This document shows positions 45,001-51,908 of a DNA stretch of 64,000 nt, in pieces. The stretch lies in the NCBI GenBank assembly GCA_036675505.1, contig JAKFEW010000052.1:1-64000 (forward strand). The letters run 5' to 3'. Position 1 is the first letter of the stretch. The number at the start of each line of letters is the position of its first letter. The translations under genes were made by a program, and so were the position numbers. The DNA comes from JAKFEW01 sp036675505. Its GTDB lineage: Bacteria > Cyanobacteriota > Sericytochromatia > S15B-MN24 > JAQBPE01. The notes below the pieces were generated by a model, which searched no databases, had not been told where the DNA came from, and worked only from the letters and a program-made list of their open reading frames with translations.

Positions 45001-45444
45001 GGCGTCGTGGACGCCGCGGGCGCCGTGCGGGTGGTCGTGCAGGACCAGGGCAAGCGGCAGCTCGTGCGGCTCGCGCCCGACGGATCCACCGCGGAGCCGA
45101 TCGCGCTGGATCGGGTCGCGCGCGGCCTCGCCGTGGCGCCCGACGGCGGCGTGTGGCTCGCCGACGGCGGCCGGCTGGTGGCGCTGGCGGCGGATGGCCA
45201 GCGGCGCGGCGAGTGGCCGGTCGAGACCGGCACGGAGGGCCTCGCGATCGACCCGCTGGGGCGGCCCTGGGTGCTCGGGCGGCAGGTCGTGGTGCGCTTC
45301 TCGGCCGACGGGCGGCCGGAGGCGACGTACTTCGTGGGCGCCCCGCGGGCGATCGCGTTCGAACCGTCGGGCCGCGCGTGGGTCGTGGACGGCGCCGGCG
45401 ATCGGGTGGTCGCGCCCGAGCCGGACCAGGCCTCGCCCGCCTGA
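42025..45444 (+). CDS. Giant NHL/Vgb-like beta-propeller protein
   Basis: The 1139 residues are nearly all NHL/streptogramin-lyase-like repeats (patterns such as LAVDAGGTVWVSGGDAGKVARFAPDGKKRGATP and DLALDGAGHAWVACFGDGRVVRVAPDG), enough for several propellers in series. No signal peptide or transmembrane helix is visible. The start is GTG at 42025, 5 nt after the transporter stop, and it lacks a strong ribosome-binding site, so translation may depend on the transporter. Neither Vgb catalytic histidines nor another enzyme motif is evident. Possibly a scaffold or peptide/ligand sensor. Confidence 0.75.
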   Translation: MRLETTADGGAWASDGADLARFAPDGSRVGHRRDGHAAFAADGAGGLWLVEEESQARARRVDVAGKQLGVYKAANGRHVRQIVRGHAGGAWLVDDGAPGAELVALDGGGRPIARLVPEIGCVAIAAAPAGGVVVLGASGQLARFAADATPQGVGRVGATAALLAADARGGGWVADGHGRLWRFSPDLADLGHVALPGEVAAPLAIAMGSGGHVWALHGGGRRLTRVGDDLRVVWSGELRLPWRELAIDPDGRAWLLAGTSLARVSPAGQLDAALPLVVGALAATADGGAWLADPGERMVFKLGAGGLDEAGATLKHAALALAAGPAGVWATHVGGASRIGPDGAVATTAPVGAKDATPLAVAADDQGGAWVADTRGGRLVALSSAGARRLEVDLEGRPVALALAADGTLWACDAADGSVARVAPDGAIRGRTPVGVGPCDLALDGAGHAWVACFGDGRVVRVAPDGAIAEAIAVGGEPVAVAVDATGQVWIADWREGRLIGLGPDGAPRGELAARASRLGAAGDALWLAHGPGSYAPVASRLAPVGLAPGAYAPVVRCRDLAVEGGALYRLGPAGGPTAAVVVGHHAGRVAAGPGGEVWVVHGPHVSRVDPDGTRHGPFDVGTTPDDLAVGPDGHVWLAFTNAGAVGELTPRGEQLRSAPVPYPACLTFDAQGRLWVASHARELHRLAPDGAVALTVPLPGPAGGGRQFWGLAGAPDGTLWLADGVNHEVVRLDAMGAELGRTPLPDARAIAFGPTGEAYVGPLFGTAVTRLAPDGAVLGTFPVGRDTTGLAVDAGGTVWVSGGDAGKVARFAPDGKKRGATPLGRCLMGVVATRDAVWVSDAEAAGARVRHLRPQLPLVAWPVDGEPEALAIDRAGHLWVAGRRHHVVRCLAADGRPLAERDLGHRPLAIAAHPLGGVWILRAAPAGAALVRLAADATMAAELALPATCRRLLVDATGAAWALGHGAQVWRASPDGATLDAVVPSAGSVLDGVVDAAGAVRVVVQDQGKRQLVRLAPDGSTAEPIALDRVARGLAVAPDGGVWLADGGRLVALAADGQRRGEWPVETGTEGLAIDPLGRPWVLGRQVVVRFSADGRPEATYFVGAPRAIAFEPSGRAWVVDGAGDRVVAPEPDQASPA

Positions 45445-45527
45445 TCGGCGATTGGGCCGGCGCGACCCGCAGCCGCTTCATGCCCACCGACGAGTTCGAG
45501 CGGTGCGACGTGAAGGCGCGGATGCCC

Positions 45528-46022
45528 TCAGGCTTCTGCTTTGCGCCGCTCGAAGCGACGGGCCTCGTCGATCAGGCCGTCCAGGTAGCGGAACGTGGTC
45601 CGGCGCTCCTCCGGCGGCAGGCGCCAGAAGAGCGGATCGGCGACGAAGCCCGCGTAGATCCGGCGGGCGTTGGCCTCGTCGATCAGCCGCCGCTCCTCAT
45701 CCGTCGCGGCGCTCGGGCCGCTGCCCAGCATCGGCATCGCCGGCGGCGGTGGCGCGGAGACGGGCAAATAGCCGGCCGCGACCAGCAGCTCGTCCGCGTC
45801 CACGTCGAGCGCCGCCGCGAGCCGGATCACGTCCTCGCGGTCGGGCGGGTTCCGCGCGCCGCGCTCGATGCGGCACAGGTGCGAATAGGTGAAGGGACCT
45901 CGCGCTTCCATTTCACGGAGCGTGAAGCCCGCACTTTCGCGGTAGTTCCGCAGCAGCGCGCCGAAACGCGTCTGGTTCGGAGGCGGGGTGGTTTTGCGGT
46001 GGCTGTCGGATTTCGGGACCAT
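45528..46022 (-). CDS. XRE-family helix-turn-helix regulator
   Basis: This 164-residue protein has an XRE helix-turn-helix at residues 20-75 (FGALLRNYRESAGFTLREMEARGPFTYSHLCRIERGARNPPDREDVIRLAAALDVDADELLVAAGY). A C-terminal helical segment ends in FRYLDGLIDEARRFERRK. TAGAAT lies exactly 6 nt before the ATG, so the mRNA is predicted leaderless. Target genes unknown; the regulatory region on its other side (46.0-46.4 kb) is a candidate. Confidence 0.85.
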   Translation of the reverse strand: MVPKSDSHRKTTPPPNQTRFGALLRNYRESAGFTLREMEARGPFTYSHLCRIERGARNPPDREDVIRLAAALDVDADELLVAAGYLPVSAPPPPAMPMLGSGPSAATDEERRLIDEANARRIYAGFVADPLFWRLPPEERRTTFRYLDGLIDEARRFERRKAEA

Positions 46023-46028
46023 TCGACA

Positions 46029-46034
46029 ATTCTA
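46029..46034 (-). promoter_or_regulatory. -10 element of the XRE regulator (leaderless)
   Basis: TAGAAT ends 6 nt before the ATG. TTTCAT, 17 bp further upstream, is a weak -35. Confidence 0.5.
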
Positions 46035-46224
46035 GCAGGCCGGCGGGGCGAATGAAAGGCCCAAGCTGGCGCTATATGCGGATTTCCCGTTTTGGCAACA
46101 TCGGGATGTGCTAGGCGTCGAATGGTCATTCGCGCCTCGTTCTAGCCCGTGTGTGTGCGTGTTGCCAGGCGATCCATGCAGGGTGCCGAGGTCCGATCAG
46201 GTTCGCCCGCCGAGATATCAGGCA

Positions 46225-46352
46225 ATTGTGATCTAGCGATTGTGATCAAGGAAGTCGATCGCGAGTCTTCAACGAATCTTTCTCCAATCTTAACTACTCC
46301 TTTACCAAGTTCGCCCGTCTGGACTGGATATACCTTTACTTCCCATTAACGT
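46225..46352 (+). promoter_or_regulatory. Multi-site regulatory region with Pho-box-like array
   Basis: Four octamers occur at exact 11-bp spacing: CTTCAACG (46267), CTTTCTCC (46278), CTTAACTA (46289) and CTTTACCA (46300). Two more follow at 46334 (CTTTACTT) and 46345 (ATTAACGT). Upstream, ATTGTGATC occurs twice (46225-46233, 46239-46247). A TATATC or CATATA -10 candidate lies at 46373-46380. The gene-free region 46023-46396 is markedly less GC-rich than the rest and holds nothing else I can name. Confidence 0.6.
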
Positions 46353-46396
46353 CCCCGCCGCTCAGTCGGGTTCATATATCCGGAGCCCATCTTTCC

Positions 46397-46972
46397 ATGA
46401 CGATCTCCAGCTTGAGTCCGCGGGTCGCGGCCTTAACCCCACCGCAACCTGCGCGCCGCCAGCCTGCCATGTCAGCCGCGAACCCGGCCGCGAGCCAGGC
46501 CCAGCCCGTCGACGCGACGGCCTACCCGGCCTATCCGGGTTACCCGGCTCACCCCACCTATCCCACCTATCCCCCCTATCCCGGCTACCCGTCGTATCCG
46601 CCCGCGCCGCGGCCGAGCCGCAGCCTCTGGCACGGCCTCGGGCTGATCGCGAGCGGCCTCGGCGAGGTGGCCACGGCCACCGCCAGCGGCCTGTGGACCG
46701 TGGGCAAGGCCGTCGCCGGCGTGGCCTGGACGGTGCTCGGCTTCGCCGCCAGCGCCCTCTTCGCCGTCGCCGCGGGCGCCTGGCACGTGCTCGCGGCCGT
46801 GGGTCGCGCGCTCGGCCGCGGTGGTCGCGCGATCTTCGATCCGGGCTACGACACCTACCGGCCGCCCACCCACCGCTACCCGACCCAGCCGACCTACCCG
46901 GGCTACCCCAGCTACCCGACCTACCCGCCCGCGCCGCAGGCCGACACGCCCTGGCGCGTGGACCTGCGCTGA
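46397..46972 (+). CDS. Membrane protein with Tyr/Pro-rich repeats
   Basis: The 191-residue protein has a Pro/Tyr-rich stretch (repeats of YPxYPxYP, about residues 47-74). A hydrophobic core of two helices with glycine-rich faces follows (GLGLIASGLGEVATATASGLWTVGKAVAGVAWTVLGFAASALFAVAAGAWHVLAAVG), then a second Tyr/Pro-rich tail. No family recognised. It lies downstream of the most elaborate regulatory region of the window. Confidence 0.7.
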   Translation: MTISSLSPRVAALTPPQPARRQPAMSAANPAASQAQPVDATAYPAYPGYPAHPTYPTYPPYPGYPSYPPAPRPSRSLWHGLGLIASGLGEVATATASGLWTVGKAVAGVAWTVLGFAASALFAVAAGAWHVLAAVGRALGRGGRAIFDPGYDTYRPPTHRYPTQPTYPGYPSYPTYPPAPQADTPWRVDLR

Positions 46973-46976
46973 GCGA

Positions 46977-48437
46977 TCAGGGGCCGACCGGCGGCGGCTT
47001 GACGTTGAACGTGCCGCTGTAGTCTTGCCCGTCGATGGTCACCGTCAGCCGCCCGGCCATGTGCCGGGCGATGCGCTGATCTTGGGGGACGAAGATGATC
47101 GCCTGCGCGTTGCCGTTGAGCGTGCGCACCGCCGCGCCGAACTGGGTCTCGAGCGTGGTCGGATCTTCGGCGCCGACGAACCAGCCGCCGGCCTCGGTCG
47201 TGACCTGGTGCATGGCCGTCTCGTCGTAGCCTGAGAAGGCCAGCAGCATGAGCAGGACGTCGTTGGCCTGCGCCGCGGCGGCCACGTCCTCGAGCGTCGC
47301 CATCGTCGAGGCGTTCTCCTGGCCGTCGGTCAGCGCGATCAGGCCGCGCGGGCGGTTGCCGGTCTGGGTGGTCAGGTAGGTGATCGAGCGCGCGAGCGCG
47401 TCGTAGAGGTTGGTGCCGCCGCTCGCCGTGATCTGGTCGATCGCGAGCTTCGCCGCGTCGCGGTCCTTCGACATGTCATGCAACAGGCGCATATTCGGGA
47501 TGCCGTCGAACGTGAGGTTCGGGATCGCCCCGGCAGGGGGCAGGCCCAACGCGAAGTCCATCACCGCGAGCTGGTCGGCCGGGCGCATCTGATCGATGTA
47601 GCCCTTGGCCGCACCCACGCGGAGGCGGTCGGGATCGGTGTCCAGCATCGAGCCCGTCGAGTCGATCGCGAGCACGACGTCGAGCGGCGGCCGCCCGTTG
47701 CCCGGGATCGCCTCGACGACCACCGAGATCGCCGTGAGATCGAGCAGGCGGTAGGGCCCGCTGCTCGACGACGCGGTCGGCGTGGGGGTGGGCGCCGGCG
47801 TCGGGGTGGCGGTCGGCGCCGCCGTCGGCGTCGCCGTTGGGGCCGGCGTCGGCGCCTCGTCAGCGAAGCTCATCACCGCGCGGGTCTTCGTCGGATCGAC
47901 CAGGGCGCTCAGATCCGTGCCGTCCTGGCCGAACACGCTGAAGGCCAGGTGCAGCTCACCGTTCGTCGCGAAATCGGGATCCAGGCGCACGCCGTCGATC
48001 TTGAGCGGATCCGCCGGGTTGCCGAAGGTGGCCGCGAAGCTGAGCGGCTCGAGCAGCGGGGGCGTGGGGCCCGGCGTGGGCGTGGCCGCTGGGGCCGGCG
48101 TGCTGCGTCGCCGGGAGCCGCCGCCGCCCGAGCCGCGCCGCTCGGCGACGGGCTCCGCGGCCGGCGGGGCCGCGTTGGTGACGACCGCGAGGTCGCCCTC
48201 GCCGGGCGTCGCGCCTTGCGCATGCTTGCCGATCGGCAGCCCGCCTGGTTCCGGTGCGGCGCTGCCCGCCGCGCCCGCGCCCGGTGACGTCCCCGGCCGC
48301 GCGCCGCCGAAGTCGAGCGCGAAGCGACCGGGCCCGCCCATGGTGGGCCAGCCGCTGCCGTTGGGGCCTGTCTGGCAAGACAGCAGCGTCAGGAGCGACA
48401 GCGTCGTGCCGACCCTGAGCCATGTCGATCGAGCCAT
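46977..48437 (-). CDS. von Willebrand factor A (VWA) domain lipoprotein
   Basis: The 486-residue protein has a lipobox (LLTLLSCQ), two Thr/Pro-rich linkers (PTPAPTATPTAAPTATPTPAP) and a C-terminal VWA domain with a complete MIDAS (DVVLAIDSTGSML, ASGGTNL, ALTDGQEN). VWA domains bind proteins through a metal ion, consistent with a surface adhesion or sensing role. GGAGGGATC precedes the ATG. It is convergent with the membrane protein, 4 bp apart. Confidence 0.87.
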   Translation of the reverse strand: MARSTWLRVGTTLSLLTLLSCQTGPNGSGWPTMGGPGRFALDFGGARPGTSPGAGAAGSAAPEPGGLPIGKHAQGATPGEGDLAVVTNAAPPAAEPVAERRGSGGGGSRRRSTPAPAATPTPGPTPPLLEPLSFAATFGNPADPLKIDGVRLDPDFATNGELHLAFSVFGQDGTDLSALVDPTKTRAVMSFADEAPTPAPTATPTAAPTATPTPAPTPTPTASSSSGPYRLLDLTAISVVVEAIPGNGRPPLDVVLAIDSTGSMLDTDPDRLRVGAAKGYIDQMRPADQLAVMDFALGLPPAGAIPNLTFDGIPNMRLLHDMSKDRDAAKLAIDQITASGGTNLYDALARSITYLTTQTGNRPRGLIALTDGQENASTMATLEDVAAAAQANDVLLMLLAFSGYDETAMHQVTTEAGGWFVGAEDPTTLETQFGAAVRTLNGNAQAIIFVPQDQRIARHMAGRLTVTIDGQDYSGTFNVKPPPVGP

Positions 48438-48490
48438 GATCCCTCCAACCCCCCCGCGATCATGGACATCAAACCCCTGTTCGGCCGTAT

Positions 48491-48955
48491 TTAAACCGCG
48501 TAGGCCCCGGCGCCCGGTCGCGGTCCGCTGCGACCAGCATGGCCCGGACGGGGGGGCGGTTCCGGCGGCAGGCCGCCGGGTGCCAGCGTGTCGCGCAGGG
48601 TCGCGCGGGCCTCGAGCGAGCCCAGGCGTTCTTGTTCGAGCGTTTCGAGCAGGGTGCGGCGCGTGCCGCGCTGACGGCGGCCGGCCTCGGCGATCGCTGC
48701 CTCGTCGATCAACCCGCCGCGCCGCGCGAGCTCGCGGACGGCTTCGTCTTCCCGCACGCCGGCGAGCACGGCCTTGAGGCGGGCCGTCGTGATCACGCCG
48801 TCGGTCACGAGCAGCTCCAGGGCCGACGCCGCGCGCCGCCGCTTCTGATCCGCGAGCGCACGGGCGACCGTGTCGCGTTCCAGCCAGCCGCGTTGGAGCA
48901 GCAGGTGGATCATCTGGTTGTCGGAGGGCATCCAGGCGGAAGTTCTGATATCCAT
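48491..48955 (-). CDS. Small helical protein, resembles MshEN/GspE N-terminal domain
   Basis: This 154-residue protein has helical pairs (MIHLLLQRGWLERDTVARALADQKRRRAASALELLVTDGVITTARLKAVLAGV) like the N-terminal domain of type II secretion or pilus ATPases (MshEN), which can bind c-di-GMP. The C-terminus is Pro-rich. Similarity is to pattern only. A GGAG site precedes the ATG. Confidence 0.55.
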   Translation of the reverse strand: MDIRTSAWMPSDNQMIHLLLQRGWLERDTVARALADQKRRRAASALELLVTDGVITTARLKAVLAGVREDEAVRELARRGGLIDEAAIAEAGRRQRGTRRTLLETLEQERLGSLEARATLRDTLAPGGLPPEPPPRPGHAGRSGPRPGAGAYAV

Positions 48956-48996
48956 CGTATCTCCACGGTATCTACAAGGAGTACTTCGGATGGAAT

Positions 48997-49023
48997 CGGC
49001 CGGTCCCTGAGGGATCCCGGCCG
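48997..49023. other. Bulged hairpin between the response regulator and the next gene
   Basis: CGGCCGGTCCC pairs with GGGA-TC-CCGGCCG (2-nt bulge, TGA loop). An eight-T run lies 15-20 nt away on the plus strand side only. It could stop or process the response-regulator transcript, but does not fit a standard terminator. Confidence 0.35.
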
Positions 49024-49056
49024 CATTCAGACGTAAAGTTTTTTTTGTCCGCGCGA

Positions 49057-49758
49057 TCAGCCGGCGAAGTAGTAGCCGCGGCGCCCCATGGTCTTGATCC
49101 AGGTGGGGTTCTTCGGATCGAGCTCGAGCTTGGTGCGCAGGTTGCGGATGTGGGCGTGGACGGCGTCGACCGTGCGGGCCTGGCCATGCGAGCTCTGCAA
49201 CACGGCGTCCGCGAGCTGCTCGGCCGAGTAGACCTCGCGCGGGTGCCGCATGAGGAAATGCAACACGGCCGTCTCGAGGCGCGTCAAGGTGAGCTCGCGG
49301 CCTTCGGCCACCACCGTGAACTTCGCCGGCGCGAGCCTGAACGCCTCGGGCCCGAGCTCGGGCGCGCTGGGGTCGTCGGCCTGGTTCACGAGGCGCAGGA
49401 AGGCCCGGATGCTGTAAACCAGCTCGAGCGGATCGAACGGCTTGGTGAGGTAGCCGTCGAAGCCGGCCTTGTAGGCCTCGTATTTGTCGACGGTCTGGTC
49501 GCGCGCCGTGAGCGCGAGGATCGGCACGCGCTCGAAGCCGTGACGCTGGCGCAGCTCTCGCCCGAGCGCGACGCCGTCCTGATCCGGCAGCATCAGATCC
49601 AAGATCATGAGGTCGGGCGGTTTGCCCGCGTCGAGGGCCGCGCGGGCCGCACGTGCGTCCTCGCTCGCCGTGACCTCGAATCCTTCGTTCTGGAGAAGGA
49701 AGCTGACGAGCCGCCGAATGGCGGCATCGTCTTCCACGATCATGATGTGCGTAGCCAT
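49057..49758 (-). CDS. OmpR/PhoB-family response regulator
   Basis: This 233-residue regulator has a receiver domain (MATHIMIVEDD acid pocket, phospho-acceptor Asp in LMILDLMLPDQDG, Lys in YLTKPFDP). The winged-helix output domain is of OmpR type (LTLTRLETAVLHFLMRHPREVYSAEQLADAVL..RTVDAVHAHIRNLRTKLELDPKNPTWIKTMGRRGYYF). No histidine kinase is adjacent, so it is an orphan here. It is the natural candidate for binding the direct-repeat sites in this window, though that is inference. AGGA precedes the ATG. Confidence 0.92.
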   Translation of the reverse strand: MATHIMIVEDDAAIRRLVSFLLQNEGFEVTASEDARAARAALDAGKPPDLMILDLMLPDQDGVALGRELRQRHGFERVPILALTARDQTVDKYEAYKAGFDGYLTKPFDPLELVYSIRAFLRLVNQADDPSAPELGPEAFRLAPAKFTVVAEGRELTLTRLETAVLHFLMRHPREVYSAEQLADAVLQSSHGQARTVDAVHAHIRNLRTKLELDPKNPTWIKTMGRRGYYFAG

Positions 49759-49934
49759 ATCTCGTCCTGTTGTCCGCGGGAGATCATCGTAGCATGAATA
49801 TCCCTTGAAAGCAGGTCGCCACCGCAAGGGCTCGCGGAACCCAATCGTAAGTCCGATGAATTGCCGATGCGAAATTCGGGAATAATAATAGATAGGTGAG
49901 GCTGTTTCCGTTATGAGCCGAGGTGAGCTGCGGC

Positions 49935-50117
49935 ATGACCCTGCAATACTGGTACGACGAACGCGGCGAGGTGCGCTGCGAGAACCGCCATGGCCTGGTG
50001 TTCACGCTGCCGGGGGCCCCGCCGGCGTGGCGTCCCCGCCTGACCGCGACGCCGATCGTGCCCGCGGCCGGCCGCCTCACCGACGGGTGGCGCCCGGCCC
50101 AGGCCGGCCGAGCATGA
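49935..50117 (+). CDS. Small protein of about 60 residues
   Basis: The frame begins MTLQYWYDERGEVRCENRHGLVFTLPG and follows GAGGTGA at a normal distance. Its stop overlaps the next start (ATGA), which argues that it is real. Short and of unknown function. GTG at 49923 is an alternative start. Confidence 0.5.
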   Translation: MTLQYWYDERGEVRCENRHGLVFTLPGAPPAWRPRLTATPIVPAAGRLTDGWRPAQAGRA

Positions 50118-50416
50118 AGGCGGCGATCGCGCTGGGGCTCGCGTTGGCTCTGGCCGCCTGCGCGCCCAGCCCGGCGGCCACGCCGGCGCAGGTCGCACCG
50201 GTGCCCGTCGCGGCCGAGGCTCGGCTCGCGACCCCCGAGCCAGGGGCCGCCGCGCGCTGGCGCGCGCCAGCCGATGCGGCGCCGCCGCCTTCGGCGTCAC
50301 CGGCCGCGTCACCGACGGCCCGTCCGGGCCTCGCGATCACGCCCGGCACCATCGTCGACACGGCGGCAGCCGAGACGTTCGGCCCCCCCTCGCCTCAGCC
50401 CGCGAGCTCCCGGTAG
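50114..50416 (+). CDS. Small Pro/Ala-rich lipoprotein
   Basis: The 100-residue protein has a lipobox (LGLALALAACAPS). The rest is low-complexity Ala/Pro/Ser sequence with no domain. It is translationally coupled to the preceding small gene (ATGA) and its 3' end overlaps the convergent serine hydrolase by 22 bp. Confidence 0.6.
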   Translation: MKAAIALGLALALAACAPSPAATPAQVAPVPVAAEARLATPEPGAAARWRAPADAAPPPSASPAASPTARPGLAITPGTIVDTAAAETFGPPSPQPASSR

Positions 50417-51738
50417 TAAGGCACCCCCGAGAAGGTCGCGACCAGCGGTCGGCCCTCGACCTCGGCGCCGAAGCGCAACCGCTCCGGGCTCCAGGGTGGG
50501 TCGCCCACCCGCCAGGCGCCGTCGGCCAGCGGCGTGAGCGCGACCGCCTGCCCCCAGGCGTAGACCAGCTGCAACGACCCGTCGCGCACCCCGATCTCGA
50601 AGTGGCCGAGCCACGGCGAATAGGCGCCGTAGCGGCCGCACAGCGGCGCGAGCGCCGTGGGCGCGTCCGGATCCCAGTCGACGGGAGGCTTCGCGGGCGC
50701 AGGCGGCGCGTAGACGCCGAGCGGCGGCATCTCCGGCAACGGGCGCCCGGCCACGGCGGCGGCGTAGGTGCGCAGCACGTCGAGCGCGAAGGGGTGCAGG
50801 TCGGCGATCGCCGTCGCATACGCCGCCACGCCGACCCCGGCGTCGAGGTCCGCGAGCAGGATCGCCGCGACGCCCGGCATCGTCCCTGTATGGCCCACCA
50901 CGGCGCGCCCGTCGAGCGCCATGATCGTGAGCCCCATCCCGTAGCGCACCCCCGGCCGGCGCTCACCCACCGGCTCGCGCAGCCGCGCGAACGCGGCCGG
51001 CGCGAGCAGCGGGGCGCCGCCCGCGAGCAGCATCCGCACGAAGGCCGTCAGGTCGCGAGGCGTCGTGACCAGCCCGCCGTCGGCCCACCGATACGGCAGC
51101 CAGGGCGCGGTCACCATGCGCGATCGGTCGGCCTCCGAGACCCCGGCGGTGGTCGCCGCCATGCCGAGCGGCGCGAGGACCTCGTCGCGCAACGCCTCGC
51201 CGTAGCGCCGGCCGAGCGCGCGCTCGAGCACGAGGTGCAGCACCTTGAAGCCCGCGTTCGAGTAGTGGAAGTGCTCGCCCGGCGCGAAGCCGACCTCGGT
51301 CTCGCGCAGCGCCCAGACGTCCGCCAGCGCGTGCGGGCCGAGCTCGAGGAGGTTCACGAGCCCGGCCGTGTGCGTGAGCAGGTGGCGGATGGCGATGCTC
51401 GTTCCTCGCCTCCCTGCGGTCGCCGGCGCGTGCGGGGAGCGCACGGCGAACCACGGCAGGTAGCGCGTGACGGGCGCGTCGAGGTCGAGCCGGCCGTCGG
51501 TCGCGGCGCGCAGCGCGAGCGTGGCCGCGAAGGCCTTGCCGATCGAGCCCGGGTCGAACGCGTGGCGCGGGGTCAGCGCGGTGGTGCCAGCCGCGCCCGT
51601 GAAGCCGTAGGCGCGCTCGTGGAGCAGGCCGGCGCGGTCCGTCACGGCGACGCCGAATGCCCGCGCGCCGGTGGCTGCGAGGGCCCGGAAGGCCAGCGCG
51701 TCGAGGTGGGCGGCGGCGTTCGCGATCAGATCGGCCAT
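50395..51738 (-). CDS. Serine hydrolase, beta-lactamase class C/esterase family
   Basis: The 447-residue protein has the three motifs of penicillin-binding-protein-like hydrolases: SxxK in DPGSIGKAF, YxN in HYSNAGF and HxG in VGHTGTMPG. It has no signal peptide, so a cytoplasmic esterase or peptidase is more likely than a beta-lactamase. GGAG precedes the ATG; TAGAAT (51774-51779, minus) is a candidate -10. Divergent from puuD. Confidence 0.87.
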   Translation of the reverse strand: MADLIANAAAHLDALAFRALAATGARAFGVAVTDRAGLLHERAYGFTGAAGTTALTPRHAFDPGSIGKAFAATLALRAATDGRLDLDAPVTRYLPWFAVRSPHAPATAGRRGTSIAIRHLLTHTAGLVNLLELGPHALADVWALRETEVGFAPGEHFHYSNAGFKVLHLVLERALGRRYGEALRDEVLAPLGMAATTAGVSEADRSRMVTAPWLPYRWADGGLVTTPRDLTAFVRMLLAGGAPLLAPAAFARLREPVGERRPGVRYGMGLTIMALDGRAVVGHTGTMPGVAAILLADLDAGVGVAAYATAIADLHPFALDVLRTYAAAVAGRPLPEMPPLGVYAPPAPAKPPVDWDPDAPTALAPLCGRYGAYSPWLGHFEIGVRDGSLQLVYAWGQAVALTPLADGAWRVGDPPWSPERLRFGAEVEGRPLVATFSGVPYYRELAG

Positions 51739-51834
51739 GCGTCGTCTCCAGGGTTCCCCGCAGTGTCGCGTACATTCTACTGTGTCGGCCGTCGGTCCAG
51801 GCCCTGGGCTTTTTACGGGTTGCGGGTAGCTCGG

Positions 51835-51864
51835 TTGCCCGCTGCTCCGCGAGCGACGTATACT
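51835..51864 (+). promoter_or_regulatory. Promoter of puuD
   Basis: TTGCCC (51835-51840), an 18-bp spacer and TATACT (51859-51864) lie about 45 nt before the start codon, followed by an AGGAG ribosome-binding site. Confidence 0.6.
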
Positions 51865-51908
51865 GGCGGCCGCAGCCCCGCTTCTTCGCCGATATATAGG
51901 AGCCCCGC

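Noticed and set aside
46149..46349. Short plus-strand frame of 66 codons in the 46-kb control region
   Set aside because: No ribosome-binding site, overlaps the ordered direct repeats and has no protein-like pattern.
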